Below, piece by piece: positions 8,857-18,039 of a DNA stretch of 64,000 nucleotides. The notes under the pieces were generated by a model. It did no database searches, was not told the DNA's origin, and was given only the letters and a program-made list of their open reading frames with translations. How positions within the stretch are numbered: the first letter of the stretch is position 1; the number at the start of each line of letters is the position of its first letter. A program made the position numbers and the translations under genes. Source of the stretch: JBCBDX01 sp038529265 (GTDB taxonomy: Bacteria; Pseudomonadota; Alphaproteobacteria; Rhizobiales; Rhizobiaceae); NCBI GenBank assembly GCA_038529265.1, contig JBCBDX010000003.1, positions 62,001-126,000 on the forward strand, written 5' to 3'.

Positions 8857-11800
8857 GTGAACCCAATCGCGTCGCTTCTGCCGGTCGTTTAACGCCAGCC
8901 AACAGCGTCCAGTTCAGCTTCGATGGGAAGAGCTATTCCGGTTTGGCGGGCGATACATTGGCTTCCGCGTTGATTGCGAACGACATTCATTTGGTAGGCC
9001 GCTCGTTTAAATATCATCGCCCTCGCGGGATTGTCACGGCAGGGCCGGAAGAACCAAATGCTCTCGTCGGAGTTACGCGAGACAAAGCCCGCCACGTGCC
9101 CAATGTGCGTGCGACGGTGCAGGAACTCTATGATGGGCTCAATGCGCAATCACAAAATAGATGGCCCTCGCTGGCTTTTGATGTTGGTGAAGTCAACGAT
9201 GTGGCTTCCCCGTTTTTCGCTGCGGGTTTCTACTACAAGACTTTCATGTGGCCGCGAAAAGCATGGGAAAAGGTCTATGAACCTTTCATCCGTCACGCGG
9301 CTGGACTCGGGGTTGCGCCAAGCGAGATTGACCCCGACCAATATGCATCCTGTTATGCCCATTGCGATGTTTTGGTGTGTGGAGCCGGGGCATCAGGTAT
9401 AAGTGCAGCGCTTGCTGCGGCCCATGCCGGAGCGCGGGTCATTCTTGTTGATGAACAGCCCGTTGTAGGTGGAGCGTTACACTTCGAGACTGAAGCCCGA
9501 ATTGATGGTCGCTCCGGTTATGAATGGGCACAGTCGGCCATCGCAGAGTTGGCGGCTATGGACAATGTTCGTGTTTTGCAAAGAACAACGGCCTTTGGTT
9601 ATTACGCTCAAAACATGGTTGGCTTGGCAGAGCGACTCACTGAACATCTAGCCGATCCCACCGGTGCCCGTGAGCGTCTTTGGCAGGTGCGTGCGAAGCG
9701 CGTCATCATGGCGACCGGAGCCATTGAGCGGCACATGGTCTTTGCCAACAATGATAGGCCCGGCATCCTGCTTGCCTCGGCGGCCCGCAAGTATCTCAAC
9801 CATTATGGCGTGTTGGTTGGCCGCCAAATAGGGGTCTATACCGCCAACGACAGTGCCTATGCAGCAGCGTTTGATCTAAAACGCGCCGGTGCTGAAATTG
9901 TCGCTATTGTTGATGTGCGTGAGACCATTGACGAACAGCTGTCAGCGGAAGCTGGCTCGTTAGGGATTGATGTGCGTCTGGCGCGCGGCATAAGTGCTGC
10001 AGGTGGAAAACTGCGCGTTTCTTCCATGAGTGTCGAGAAAGTCGACGGCTCCGGTACACCGGAAGTTTTGCCAGTCGATGCGATCATCATGTCATCGGGC
10101 TGGACGCCGTCTGTGCATTTGTTCTCGCAGTCGCGTGGAAAGCTGCGCTTTGATGATCAAAAGCAGGTCTTCGTTCCAAACCAATATGTGCAGGATTGTA
10201 TCTGTGTCGGTGCTTGTAATGGTGCCGATACGCTGGCTGAGACGGTGGAACAGGGTTTGACTGCAGGTAGTCAAGCTGCCGAGTTGACAGTCAAAAAGAC
10301 AAAACGCGGAAAAGCAAAAAGCGCTGCGGTGTCTTTGGAAACGGGCGATGCGGGTTCTTGGTCGGGTACCTATCTGGGCGCCGGGATCGGCGCGCAAAAC
10401 GGCAGGGTGGTCAAAGCGTTCGTCGACTACCAAAACGACGTTACGGCAAAAGACATCCGCCTGGCGGTGCAAGAAGGCATGCACTCCATCGAGCATGTGA
10501 AGCGTTTTACCACGAATGGTATGGCCACCGATCAAGGCAAGTTGTCCAACATGCATGGCCTTGCCATTGCAGCCGAAACACTTGGTAAAGACATACCCGA
10601 AGTCGGCCTGACGACTTTCCGCTCGCCCTATACTCCAGTGACTTTTGGTGCGCTCGTTGGCCATGCGCGCGGCCCTCTTTTTGATCCGACACGTCGTACG
10701 CCCATACATGAATCCCATGTCAATGCGGGGGCTGTTTTTGAGGATGTTGGTCAGTGGAAGCGTGCTTGGTATTATCCGCGCGCTGGCGAAGACATGCACG
10801 CAGCGGTCAACCGCGAGTGCAAGACCATGCGCGCCCATGTCGGCATCTTTGATGCATCGACGCTCGGCAAGATTGAAGTCGTTGGACCGGACGCTGCTGA
10901 ATTCTTGAACTTGATGTACACCAACCCGTTTATGAAGCTTGGCGTAGGTCGCTTGCGCTACGGCATCATGTGCCGCGACGACGGGTTCATTTACGATGAT
11001 GGTGTGGTCGGACGCCTTGCGGAAGATCGGTTCCATGTCACGACAACAACCGGTGGTGCGCCGCGCGTTCTCCAGCATATGGAGGATTACCTTCAGACTG
11101 AGTTTCCGCACCTAAAGGTGTGGCTTACATCCACTTCAGAACAATGGGCGGTGATCGCGCTCCAAGGGCCGAAAGCTGCGCAGATTTTGGCCAAACATGT
11201 TTCCGGTATTGATCTCGACAAGGAACATACGCCTTTCATGAGCATGCGTGAAGGATCCATTGCCGGCGTTGAAATGCGCTTGTTCCGCATGTCCTTTGCT
11301 GGCGAAGATGGTTTTGAGGTCAATGTGCCTGCTGATCATGGGCAACAGATTTGGGATTTGCTGATGGCCGATGTCGAGGCCGAAGGCGGTTGTGCGTACG
11401 GAACGGAAGCTATGCACGTTTTGCGCGCCGAGAAAGGATATATCATTGTTGGGCAAGACACTGATGGCACGGTCACACCTCATGACGCAGGCCTCAGCTG
11501 GGCGATAGGCAAAAAGAAAGAGGATTTTGTCGGTATCCGGGGTTTAATGCGCAAGGATTTAACTGCATCTGGTCGCCGCCAACTGATTGGTCTTCGCACG
11601 GTCGATGGTAGCACTGTGCTGGAAGAAGGCGCGCAATTGGTCGATACCACCGACCAAACGCCGCCATACAAAATGGTCGGCTTTGTTTCCTCGGCCTATT
11701 GGTCAGAAAACTGCGAAGCTCCGATTGCTCTTGCTCTGCTTGAGGGTGGCTTTGATCGAATGGGTGAAAGGCTTTTCGCGTCGGCACCGGATGACGGATT

Positions 11801-11864
11801 TGTTGAGGTAGAAGTCTGTAAACCGGTGTTTTTCGATCCTGAAGGAGCCAAGCAAAATGGCTGA
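8853..11864 (+). CDS. soxA: Sarcosine oxidase subunit alpha
   Basis: Largest subunit (1003 residues). The N-terminal part has the ferredoxin-like segment with FKYHRPRGIVTAGPEEPNA, then a dinucleotide-binding domain with LVCGAGASGISAALAAAHAG around residue 175, and a C-terminal aminomethyltransferase (GcvT-like) domain with FDASTLGKIEVVGPDA and FRMSFAGEDGFEVNV that binds tetrahydrofolate and captures the methylene group. Residues are intact across all domains. It overlaps soxD by four bases and soxG by eight. Confidence 0.95.
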   Translation: MSEPNRVASAGRLTPANSVQFSFDGKSYSGLAGDTLASALIANDIHLVGRSFKYHRPRGIVTAGPEEPNALVGVTRDKARHVPNVRATVQELYDGLNAQSQNRWPSLAFDVGEVNDVASPFFAAGFYYKTFMWPRKAWEKVYEPFIRHAAGLGVAPSEIDPDQYASCYAHCDVLVCGAGASGISAALAAAHAGARVILVDEQPVVGGALHFETEARIDGRSGYEWAQSAIAELAAMDNVRVLQRTTAFGYYAQNMVGLAERLTEHLADPTGARERLWQVRAKRVIMATGAIERHMVFANNDRPGILLASAARKYLNHYGVLVGRQIGVYTANDSAYAAAFDLKRAGAEIVAIVDVRETIDEQLSAEAGSLGIDVRLARGISAAGGKLRVSSMSVEKVDGSGTPEVLPVDAIIMSSGWTPSVHLFSQSRGKLRFDDQKQVFVPNQYVQDCICVGACNGADTLAETVEQGLTAGSQAAELTVKKTKRGKAKSAAVSLETGDAGSWSGTYLGAGIGAQNGRVVKAFVDYQNDVTAKDIRLAVQEGMHSIEHVKRFTTNGMATDQGKLSNMHGLAIAAETLGKDIPEVGLTTFRSPYTPVTFGALVGHARGPLFDPTRRTPIHESHVNAGAVFEDVGQWKRAWYYPRAGEDMHAAVNRECKTMRAHVGIFDASTLGKIEVVGPDAAEFLNLMYTNPFMKLGVGRLRYGIMCRDDGFIYDDGVVGRLAEDRFHVTTTTGGAPRVLQHMEDYLQTEFPHLKVWLTSTSEQWAVIALQGPKAAQILAKHVSGIDLDKEHTPFMSMREGSIAGVEMRLFRMSFAGEDGFEVNVPADHGQQIWDLLMADVEAEGGCAYGTEAMHVLRAEKGYIIVGQDTDGTVTPHDAGLSWAIGKKKEDFVGIRGLMRKDLTASGRRQLIGLRTVDGSTVLEEGAQLVDTTDQTPPYKMVGFVSSAYWSENCEAPIALALLEGGFDRMGERLFASAPDDGFVEVEVCKPVFFDPEGAKQNG

Positions 11865-12405
11865 AGCTGAGGTATTGGATCGCAATCATCCACTGTCTGG
11901 AAAGGTATTCGCCGGAAGCGGTGTCGCCATTACGCTCGCACCTGTTGCGTATCGTTTGAATCTGCGCTGCGGGTCAAAAGAAACGAAACCTGTCGGTGCG
12001 GCACTTGGATTGGTGTTGCCAAAAAAGCCCAATCATTCCGCGATGGCCGGGAGCCGTTTCGCGTTGTGGCTGGGGCCTGACGAATGGCTTGTTGTTGATC
12101 CCAAAGAAAACCCGATCAAAGCGTTGATGAATGTCGATGTCGTACACAGCGGTGTTGATATTTCCCAACGCAATACGGCGGTACTAGTGTCGGGGCCTGC
12201 AGCTTCTGATGTCATCAACGCAGGATGTCCACGCGACTTATCTCCGTCTGTATTTCCGGTTGGTCATTGCGCGCGCACAGTTTTTGGTAAAGTCGAGATC
12301 GTGCTTTTCCATGTGCGCGAGAATGTGTACCGCATCGAAGTTTGGCGGTCATTTGCCGGCTATCTATTCACGTATTTGGAAACGGCAGCGCGTTCGCTGG
12401 ATTGA
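11857..12405 (+). CDS. soxG: Sarcosine oxidase subunit gamma
   Basis: Last gene of the sox operon, 182 residues. The pattern LWLGPDEWLVV and DISQRNTAVLVSGPAASDVINAGCPRDL matches SoxG, a small subunit related to the GcvT C-terminal fold. It starts inside the soxA end and stops one base before the stop of the convergent MaoC gene. Confidence 0.9.
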   Translation: MAEAEVLDRNHPLSGKVFAGSGVAITLAPVAYRLNLRCGSKETKPVGAALGLVLPKKPNHSAMAGSRFALWLGPDEWLVVDPKENPIKALMNVDVVHSGVDISQRNTAVLVSGPAASDVINAGCPRDLSPSVFPVGHCARTVFGKVEIVLFHVRENVYRIEVWRSFAGYLFTYLETAARSLD

Positions 12406-12406
12406 T

Positions 12407-12880
12407 CTATTCAGGATCGAACATGGAAAGAATGATCCAGTTGGCAGTCAATGCCGCCCGGACAGTGTTCTCTACTTCCAGTTTGACTTCGTAGGTCGAC
12501 AGAATGCGGCCGGACTTACGAACTTGTGCGTCCGTTAATTTGAAAACCGCTCTGACGCGCGCGCCGGTTTTTACCGGCGCTGCAAATCTCACTTTATCAA
12601 AGCCGTAGTTCATCCCCATTGTGATGCCTTCTACTTCCGGTAAAGCTTCGTAAGCCAACGTTGACAATAGTGACAGCGTCAAAAAACCGTGCGCTATCGT
12701 TCCGCCAAAGGGCGTTTCTCGAGCTGCGCGCTGCGCGTCTAAATGGATCCATTGATGATCATCAGTTGCTTCTGCGAACGCGTTGATCATCTCTTGGGTA
12801 ACAGTCCGCCACTCCGATGTTCCAACGACCGATCCAACAAAAGAGGTAATCTCGTCGATCTTGATAGTCTTTTTTGTCAT
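12407..12880 (-). CDS. MaoC family dehydratase (NodN/enoyl-CoA hydratase 2 type)
   Basis: Hotdog-fold hydratase of 157 residues. The hydratase-2 motif is plain: Asp and His in ATDDHQWIHLD, then TPFGGTIAHGFLTLSLLS. Such proteins hydrate trans-2-enoyl-CoA to (R)-3-hydroxyacyl-CoA. The ATG at 12880 is chosen because it begins MTKKTIKIDEI, directly ahead of the conserved domain; the open frame runs further but without support. It is read after the EamA exporter gene. The physiological acyl-CoA is unknown. Confidence 0.85.
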   Translation of the reverse strand: MTKKTIKIDEITSFVGSVVGTSEWRTVTQEMINAFAEATDDHQWIHLDAQRAARETPFGGTIAHGFLTLSLLSTLAYEALPEVEGITMGMNYGFDKVRFAAPVKTGARVRAVFKLTDAQVRKSGRILSTYEVKLEVENTVRAALTANWIILSMFDPE

Positions 12881-12912
12881 GTTTGCTTTCTTGCCGAGAG
12901 ATACCGCGTTGT

Positions 12913-13812
12913 TCAAGTTGCGCGTGCGCTGGTCCGATTGACAAGCCATACGCCCGTTACGACAATGATCGTGCCCAAAATCAGCGCCATACTCAAATCT
13001 TCGCCAAAAATCAGCCAAGCCTCAACACTCACAGTTGGGGGGATCAGGTAAATCAACGAGGCCGCACGGCTGACCTGGCCACGCTTGATGAGCATCAAAA
13101 GGAGCATGATCGCACCGAGCGACAAGCCGAAGATTGACCAGATCATTGCAGCGATGGATTCAAATGTAGTCTCGAAATGCATCTGTGGTTCGAGAACAAA
13201 GATGGCTGGCACGACAAAGATTGCCGCACCTACATATTGAAGTGTTGCGACCGGTAGAAGGGCCACGTCATGAAAGGTTTTTTTCTGATAGATCGTGCCA
13301 ATCGTCACAGCGACCATGGCTATGGCGTTGACGCCTAGTGGCACAAGCGCTGCAACCAGTTGTGTTCGGTCGAGTTGAGCCAGGCTCGGTCCGATGGCAA
13401 TCAATAGGCCTATGAAACCGAGGCATAATCCGGCCTTTTGCGCATTGGTCAACCTCTCGCCCACCGTCCAATAGGCGATAATGGCTGTCAAAAGCGGCTG
13501 AAGGGCTGCAAGCAAGCCGGAAACCGATGTTGGAACGCCCCGATCAATTGCCCACCAAACACCGCCCAGATAAATCGTGTGCAGGAAAATACCCGATAGA
13601 ACTGCATGAATGGCGATGCTGCCGGGCGGCCATTTTTCGCGCAGTGCCAATGTGATTGCGACGAAGACCAGCGCCGAGAGCACAAAACGTATAAAGAGAA
13701 AGGTCAACGGGTCGGAGTAGGGCTTTGAATAGGTGGCTACCAGCCAGCCAGTAGACCATAGCAGCACGAAGACGATAGGCGCTGCCTTTTCAAGAAGACC
13801 GGCTCTTTCCAT
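12913..13812 (-). CDS. EamA/DMT-family transporter
   Basis: Inner-membrane protein of 299 residues with about ten hydrophobic segments in two EamA repeats. The first begins APIVFVLLWSTGWLVATY and carries SGLLAALQPLLTAIIAYWTVGE, the second has SLIYLIPPTVSVEAWLIFGE; the paired Pro-x-Glu-like endings are typical of drug/metabolite exporters. Substrate unknown. It ends 32 bases before the MaoC gene start on the same strand. Confidence 0.85.
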   Translation of the reverse strand: MERAGLLEKAAPIVFVLLWSTGWLVATYSKPYSDPLTFLFIRFVLSALVFVAITLALREKWPPGSIAIHAVLSGIFLHTIYLGGVWWAIDRGVPTSVSGLLAALQPLLTAIIAYWTVGERLTNAQKAGLCLGFIGLLIAIGPSLAQLDRTQLVAALVPLGVNAIAMVAVTIGTIYQKKTFHDVALLPVATLQYVGAAIFVVPAIFVLEPQMHFETTFESIAAMIWSIFGLSLGAIMLLLMLIKRGQVSRAASLIYLIPPTVSVEAWLIFGEDLSMALILGTIIVVTGVWLVNRTSARAT

Positions 13813-13846
13813 GGATATATGAACCGTTCGGCGCTTGAAGGAAGGA

Positions 13847-13921
13847 TGGTGGGCGATACTGGGATTGAACCAGTGACCCCTTCGATGTCAACGAAGTGCT
13901 CTCCCGCTGAGCTAATCGCCC
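13847..13921 (-). tRNA. tRNA-Val (anticodon GAC)
   Basis: Full cloverleaf on the minus strand. Acceptor GGGCGAT pairs with ATCGCCC, the D arm is GCTC/GAGC, the anticodon stem CTTCG/CGAAG holds loop TTGACAT giving anticodon GAC, and the T arm is ACTGG-TTCAATC-CCAGT. The 3' CCA is encoded (13849-13847). Confidence 0.95.
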
Positions 13922-13985
13922 ATCCGTGAACGCGGCATACACCACAGGCGCAAGGTCAGGTCAAGAACCCAACATGGTGATTTCA

Positions 13986-14345
13986 CTAGGCAGCGATAAG
14001 CTTTTCCACCTCGTTGACGAGGTCACGCAAATGAAATGGCTTTGATAGCACTTTTGCGTCTTTTGGCGCTTCAGACTCAGGGTTGAGTGCAACTGCAGCA
14101 AAACCCGTGATGAACATAACCTTCAAATCCGGGTCGAGCTCGGTGGCCCGGCGCGCAAGCTCGATCCCATCCATCTCCGGCATAACAATATCGGTCAGAA
14201 GCAGCGAATAGGGTTCTTCGCGTAAACGCTCATAGGCGCTCGCCCCATTGTCGTAATCGGTGACTTCATAACCCGCTTTTTGGAGCGCTTTGACCAGAAA
14301 ACGCCGCATATCATTGTCGTCTTCAGCCAGAAGAATGCGATGCAT
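13986..14345 (-). CDS. cpdR: Single-domain response regulator CpdR
   Basis: Stand-alone receiver domain of 119 residues with the acidic pocket AEDD (residues 7-10), phospho-acceptor Asp52 in LLLTDIVMPEMDG, and VLSKPFHLRDLV at the C-terminus. The sequence ITGFAAVAL and the KPFHL ending match CpdR, which in Caulobacter binds ClpX when unphosphorylated and primes it to degrade PdeA and, with RcdA and PopA, CtrA. Phosphorylation comes from the CckA-ChpT phosphorelay. The divergent neighbour is an N-formylglutamate amidohydrolase gene, the same arrangement as known in rhizobia. Confidence 0.88.
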   Translation of the reverse strand: MHRILLAEDDNDMRRFLVKALQKAGYEVTDYDNGASAYERLREEPYSLLLTDIVMPEMDGIELARRATELDPDLKVMFITGFAAVALNPESEAPKDAKVLSKPFHLRDLVNEVEKLIAA

Positions 14346-14517
14346 GGCTTACCTACCCAACTAATCTGTTTCGGGTTCCCTATATTGATCAGACATGTAA
14401 AAATCCAGTTTACCATCAGAAAGCCTAATCTGGTGGTCAACCGGTCTGTTCGGCGCTATGATTCATAGAGCGGCTGGATCAATTGGCAGTTGTGGCCTGG
14501 GAGGAGAAACAACGCGC

Positions 14518-15408
14518 ATGGGCGTAGAAGCAGACTTTACAGGTATGGCTCCGTTCGAAGTGGACATGCCATCGGATGTTTTATCACCGTGTATGTTCAA
14601 TTCACCACATAGCGGTCGCCACTATCCTGAACGGTTCTTGCGCATGACAAGGTTGGATAAGAGCGCCATACGGCGATCAGAGGACTTCTATGTCGATGAA
14701 TTGTTCGATGGTGTGACATCTTTGGGTGTACCCATGATGCGCGCCAATTTTCCACGCTCATATCTGGATGTAAACCGCGAGCCATATGAGTTGGATCCGC
14801 GGATGTTTTCTGGAGCTTTGCCACCCTTTGCCAATCGCAACTCTATTCGTGTCGCGGGCGGCCTCGGCACTGTGCCGCGCGTTGTATCTGAGGGCCAGAA
14901 TATCTATCCACGCAGACTGCCTTTCGATGAAGCCAAGATGCGTATTGATCGAATTTACAAGCCCTATCACGAAGCGCTACGCGGTGTTCTTGCACGCGTG
15001 CACCGTAAGTTTGGGTGCGCATTGCTGATTGACTGCCACTCCATGCCTGCCACCGTGCGTGCACAGGAAGATGGAACGCAGGCTGATTTGATTGTTGGTG
15101 ACAGATTTGGCTCGAGTGCTTCCCGCGATATTACAGCCGCCATTGTCGAAGCCATTGCTTCACTAGGCTATGATGTGGTGACGAACAAACCTTACGCTGG
15201 CGGGTTCATTACCGAACACTATGGACGGCCTGCCAAGCACCTGCACGCTATTCAAATAGAGATTAACCGCGGCATCTACTTTGATGAAAAACTGATGCGG
15301 AAGACGCCGAACTTTTCGCAAGTTGCAGAAGATATGTTCGCACTTGCTAACATAATTACGAACTTACCAATGGATATGCTGCGTGAGTTCTCTTTGGCAG
15401 CCGAGTAG
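14518..15408 (+). CDS. N-formylglutamate amidohydrolase family protein
   Basis: Zinc-type hydrolase of about 296 residues. Motifs NSPHSGRHYP, RSYLDVNREPYELDP, LLIDCHSMP and LHAIQIEINRGIYFD are those of the HutG-like N-formylglutamate amidohydrolase family, which cleaves N-formylglutamate to formate and glutamate. ATG 14518 is preferred because GGGAGGAG lies 12-19 bases upstream; an earlier ATG at 14458 adds 20 unsupported residues. No other histidine-utilisation genes are nearby, so a role outside that pathway is possible. Confidence 0.85.
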   Translation: MGVEADFTGMAPFEVDMPSDVLSPCMFNSPHSGRHYPERFLRMTRLDKSAIRRSEDFYVDELFDGVTSLGVPMMRANFPRSYLDVNREPYELDPRMFSGALPPFANRNSIRVAGGLGTVPRVVSEGQNIYPRRLPFDEAKMRIDRIYKPYHEALRGVLARVHRKFGCALLIDCHSMPATVRAQEDGTQADLIVGDRFGSSASRDITAAIVEAIASLGYDVVTNKPYAGGFITEHYGRPAKHLHAIQIEINRGIYFDEKLMRKTPNFSQVAEDMFALANIITNLPMDMLREFSLAAE

Positions 15409-15422
15409 GTTTTCGATTTATC

Positions 15423-15503
15423 AAAAAAAGACCGCATCGTTGAGCGACGCGGTCAAAGTCTAGGGAGGAAACGCCCTAGGCGGGCGCGATAGCCTGAGCT
15501 ATC
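15423..15503 (-). ncRNA. mmgR: mmgR/alpha-r8 family small RNA (Rfam suhB type)
   Basis: On the minus strand this 81-base region forms a 6-bp hairpin (GATAGC/GCTATC), then a CGCCC...GGGCG or CTAGGG...CCCTAG hairpin exposing TTTCCTCCCT, and finally an intrinsic terminator (GACCGC/GCGGTC, with inner pairs) followed by seven T. The conserved pyrimidine-rich loop TTTCCTCCCT and the position beside an inositol-monophosphatase-family gene match the alpha-r8 sRNA family as I know it, of which MmgR of Sinorhizobium limits polyhydroxybutyrate accumulation. The exact 5' end is a guess. The assignment is from memory of the family. Confidence 0.72.
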
Positions 15504-15578
15504 AGTTGAATCATGATGGTGCATTGCACAAAAGTCAACATTAGCTGACACGCAATTTGTAACCCAAGGACAACAATC

Positions 15579-16388
15579 TTGAGTATGCTTGATCTCAAAG
15601 GACAGTTTTCAGAGATATCTTCTTTTTTTCAAGAGCTTGCCGTTCTCGCGGCTGAACCTGCGCTAGCCAACTTTCGAAGAGATATAGATGTCGAGAACAA
15701 AAGCACCGCCGATTTTGACCCCGTTACTGAGGCTGATCAAAACACAGAACGCGTCGTTCGCGAGAAGATTCGGGCTCAGTTTCCGGAGCACGGTATTATC
15801 GGAGAAGAGTTTGGTGCCGAAAATGCGGACAGCGACTATATGTGGGTGATTGATCCGATTGATGGCACGCGCGCCTATATTTCTGGTCTGCCAACCTGGG
15901 GGACACTGGTTGGCTTAACCCACAAGGGCAGAGCAGTCGCCGGTTTTATGTCCCAGCCCTACCTTGGAGAGCTTTTTATGGGCGTCCCAGGCGGATCATA
16001 TTTTGCGCATCACGGCAAAGAGGCAACACCAATCCGCGTCAGTACCACAAAGCTGCTGGCAGAATCCAAACTGATGACAACAACGCCTGCCCTCTTTCAG
16101 GGCGAAGCAAGCGACCGCTATTTTGAGTTGGAGCGTCAGGTCAGACTGCCTCGATATGGTTTTGATTGTTACGCTTACGCCATGCTGGCAGCCGGGCATA
16201 TTGATCTTGTCGTGGAGCCGGGTCTTCAGTCCTACGATATTGTGGGTTTGATCGCTTTGATCGAACAGGCGGGCGGCGTCGTGACGACATGGGATGGTGA
16301 ACGCCCCGAAGAGGGCGGTAACATTATCGCGGCTGCAACTGCTTCTTTGCACGATGCTGCGTTGAAGATCATCAATGCAGGAACTTAG
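15579..16388 (+). CDS. hisN: Inositol monophosphatase family protein, HisN-type histidinol-phosphatase
   Basis: Mg-dependent phosphatase of 269 residues. Metal-binding motifs GEEFG (near residue 75) and DPIDGTRAYISG (near 92), and the second metal motif with YDIVGLIALIEQAGG, are intact. The Arg-Ala-Tyr-Ile-Ser-Gly ending of the DPIDGT motif resembles histidinol-phosphate phosphatases rather than SuhB, which is encoded separately at 47983. A TTG start fits the AAGGA at 15566-15570; ATG at 15585 is the alternative. Its end overlaps that of the convergent hydrolase by four bases. Confidence 0.8.
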   Translation: MSMLDLKGQFSEISSFFQELAVLAAEPALANFRRDIDVENKSTADFDPVTEADQNTERVVREKIRAQFPEHGIIGEEFGAENADSDYMWVIDPIDGTRAYISGLPTWGTLVGLTHKGRAVAGFMSQPYLGELFMGVPGGSYFAHHGKEATPIRVSTTKLLAESKLMTTTPALFQGEASDRYFELERQVRLPRYGFDCYAYAMLAAGHIDLVVEPGLQSYDIVGLIALIEQAGGVVTTWDGERPEEGGNIIAAATASLHDAALKIINAGT

Positions 16389-17389
16389 ACAGATGTTCCG
16401 GGAATAAACTGGGCAAAAGCTGCGAAGAACTGATCACGATAGCGATTTGCCTCCTGCATCAGTTCATGCTTGGCACCATCGATCGCAATATGTGCACCGG
16501 AACGCAGATCGCGCGCATATTCCGTTGCAGCAAGCGAAGAGACAACAGTATCGGAGCCGGCTGTCAGTATCAGTGTTGGCGTATAGATGCGGGCCATGTG
16601 ATCTGGTTCATGCACCATCTTGATGGCTTCAAATGTAGCCTTCATCCACGCAAAGCTTGGTGGCCCCAAAGATAAAGGACCACCTGGAGCCGCCAATTCT
16701 TGGTTGGTAGTGTAGCGCTCCAGGTCAGTAGTTAATTTGTTCTTGATGAACGGTGTTCGGGCAATGCCCTCTTTTTGACCTGCCACAAGCAGTCGACCCA
16801 ATCCCAGGAAACAAAGCGCATGGGATGCCGGTTCAAGTATGGAAGTTGAAGGTACGTCCGGGCCCATTCCCAAAAGTGGAGCAGATAACACCATGCGACG
16901 CACGCGGTTCGCAAGCACGGGTGCTGCAACCAGCGCTGCAAGCGCACCCATCGAGTGAGCAACAATGAAGAAAGGGGCTCGAGCTTCTGGCAAGAATACC
17001 GTTTTGAACAGATGCTCTAAATCAGCAGCAAACTGGCTGTAGCTATCGATATAACCAGCGCGTGGATTGGCCACCAGGCGATCTGATCTGCCTTGCCCGC
17101 GCCAGTCAAAAGTGCCGACATCAAACCCGCGGTCGAGCAAATCCCGGATCGTTTCAGTGTACTTTTCAATCGCCTCGTTGCGGCCATGAAGCAGAATAAT
17201 TGTCCCTTGATTAGGACGCTTTTTGGACCTGTAGACAGCGAAACGAATAGCATACCCGTCCGGTGTGGTTTCAAATCCTGCTGCCGACGAAACCGGGTTT
17301 GCGTTAATATTGTCGTCCATGCTTGCTGCATATTGTTTCTTTTTGGGCCGGTCAAAGAGTTTGCCGCCCAAAAGTAGAGCCGCCTCCAT
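16385..17389 (-). CDS. Alpha/beta hydrolase, lysophospholipase/monoacylglycerol-lipase type
   Basis: Serine hydrolase with oxyanion-hole segment ILLHGRNEAIEKYTE, strand FDVGTFDWRGQGRSDR, nucleophile elbow VAHSMGALAA and later TPTLILTAGSDTVVSS (acid) and DGAKHELMQE (His). This matches the PldB/monoglyceride-lipase group. The start is uncertain: ATG 17389, TTG 17413 and ATG 17320 are all possible and none has a good ribosome site. No signal peptide is seen, so it is probably cytoplasmic. Confidence 0.75.
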   Translation of the reverse strand: MEAALLLGGKLFDRPKKKQYAASMDDNINANPVSSAAGFETTPDGYAIRFAVYRSKKRPNQGTIILLHGRNEAIEKYTETIRDLLDRGFDVGTFDWRGQGRSDRLVANPRAGYIDSYSQFAADLEHLFKTVFLPEARAPFFIVAHSMGALAALVAAPVLANRVRRMVLSAPLLGMGPDVPSTSILEPASHALCFLGLGRLLVAGQKEGIARTPFIKNKLTTDLERYTTNQELAAPGGPLSLGPPSFAWMKATFEAIKMVHEPDHMARIYTPTLILTAGSDTVVSSLAATEYARDLRSGAHIAIDGAKHELMQEANRYRDQFFAAFAQFIPGTSV

Positions 17390-17462
17390 GTTGTTGGAGA
17401 CGGCCCTGATCAACCGGACAGACAGGAAGGGACGTTACAATCAGCCCGGAAGACGGTTGATG

Positions 17463-17852
17463 TCAGTGGAGGCGCCAGTGGAAATAGACACCCGGTTTCT
17501 TGTTCGTGTACTTTGGGTACGGCTTGATCAACGTGCGTTTGACCACCACGCCAGTGCGTGCGTTGACGCGAAGCCTTACCAATCCACGATGACCGTTTGC
17601 GCGAACAACATAATGGCCGTTCTTGAAGCGAACGATATTAATGTTGCGATAGCCTCGATGATAAAGCGTGCTTTTGATGACGCGCTTTGGCAGAAAGTAG
17701 TGACGAACCACACTGTGGTGTGGGTTCAGATGGTGAACGGTTATTTGCCCACGGTCACGGTTTTCATTGAAGCGTGAAGAATCTTTTGCGGCTGCAGGCG
17801 TGATCACCATGGCAGCAGCAATGATAGCTGCGGTTAGGGCAGTCTTTTTCAT
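17463..17852 (-). CDS. Small exported basic protein, PepSY/RcnB-like
   Basis: Protein of 129 residues with a clear signal peptide (MKKTALTAAIIAAAMVITPAAA). The mature part is rich in His, Arg and Lys. The stretch YRNINIVRFKNGHYVVRANG followed by VRLRVNARTGVVV resembles the PepSY-like repeat found in small periplasmic proteins. AGGAGCC precedes the ATG. No function can be assigned; metal or polyanion binding is only suggested by the His/basic content. Confidence 0.7.
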   Translation of the reverse strand: MKKTALTAAIIAAAMVITPAAAKDSSRFNENRDRGQITVHHLNPHHSVVRHYFLPKRVIKSTLYHRGYRNINIVRFKNGHYVVRANGHRGLVRLRVNARTGVVVKRTLIKPYPKYTNKKPGVYFHWRLH

Positions 17853-18004
17853 AGCTTGGCTCCTTCTTTCAGTTTGCCAAGCGGCGATCCCTTCTGCGCC
17901 GCGTTCGTTGATGATCGGTATTTAAATCAAATGATGTGAACGGCCTCGGAACTGGCTGTTCATCCTGCGTTCAGGTTTGCTTTTTGGAACTCGGCGTAGA
18001 CGGT

Positions 18005-18034
18005 CTTGAACTTGCAATTAGCGACCACCAAATA
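18005..18034 (+). promoter_or_regulatory. Probable RpoH (sigma-32) promoter of hsp20
   Basis: CTTGAA at 18005-18010 matches the sigma-32 -35 box; CCAAATA at 18028-18034 is a plausible -10, with a 17-base spacer. It lies about 105 bases before hsp20, a heat-shock gene. Confidence 0.45.
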
Positions 18035-18039
18035 CGCTT

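Noticed and set aside
10092..11111. Long open frame (339 codons) antisense to soxA
   Set aside because: Lies wholly within soxA, is rich in His/Arg/Cys without any domain, and is a mirror of the coding frame.
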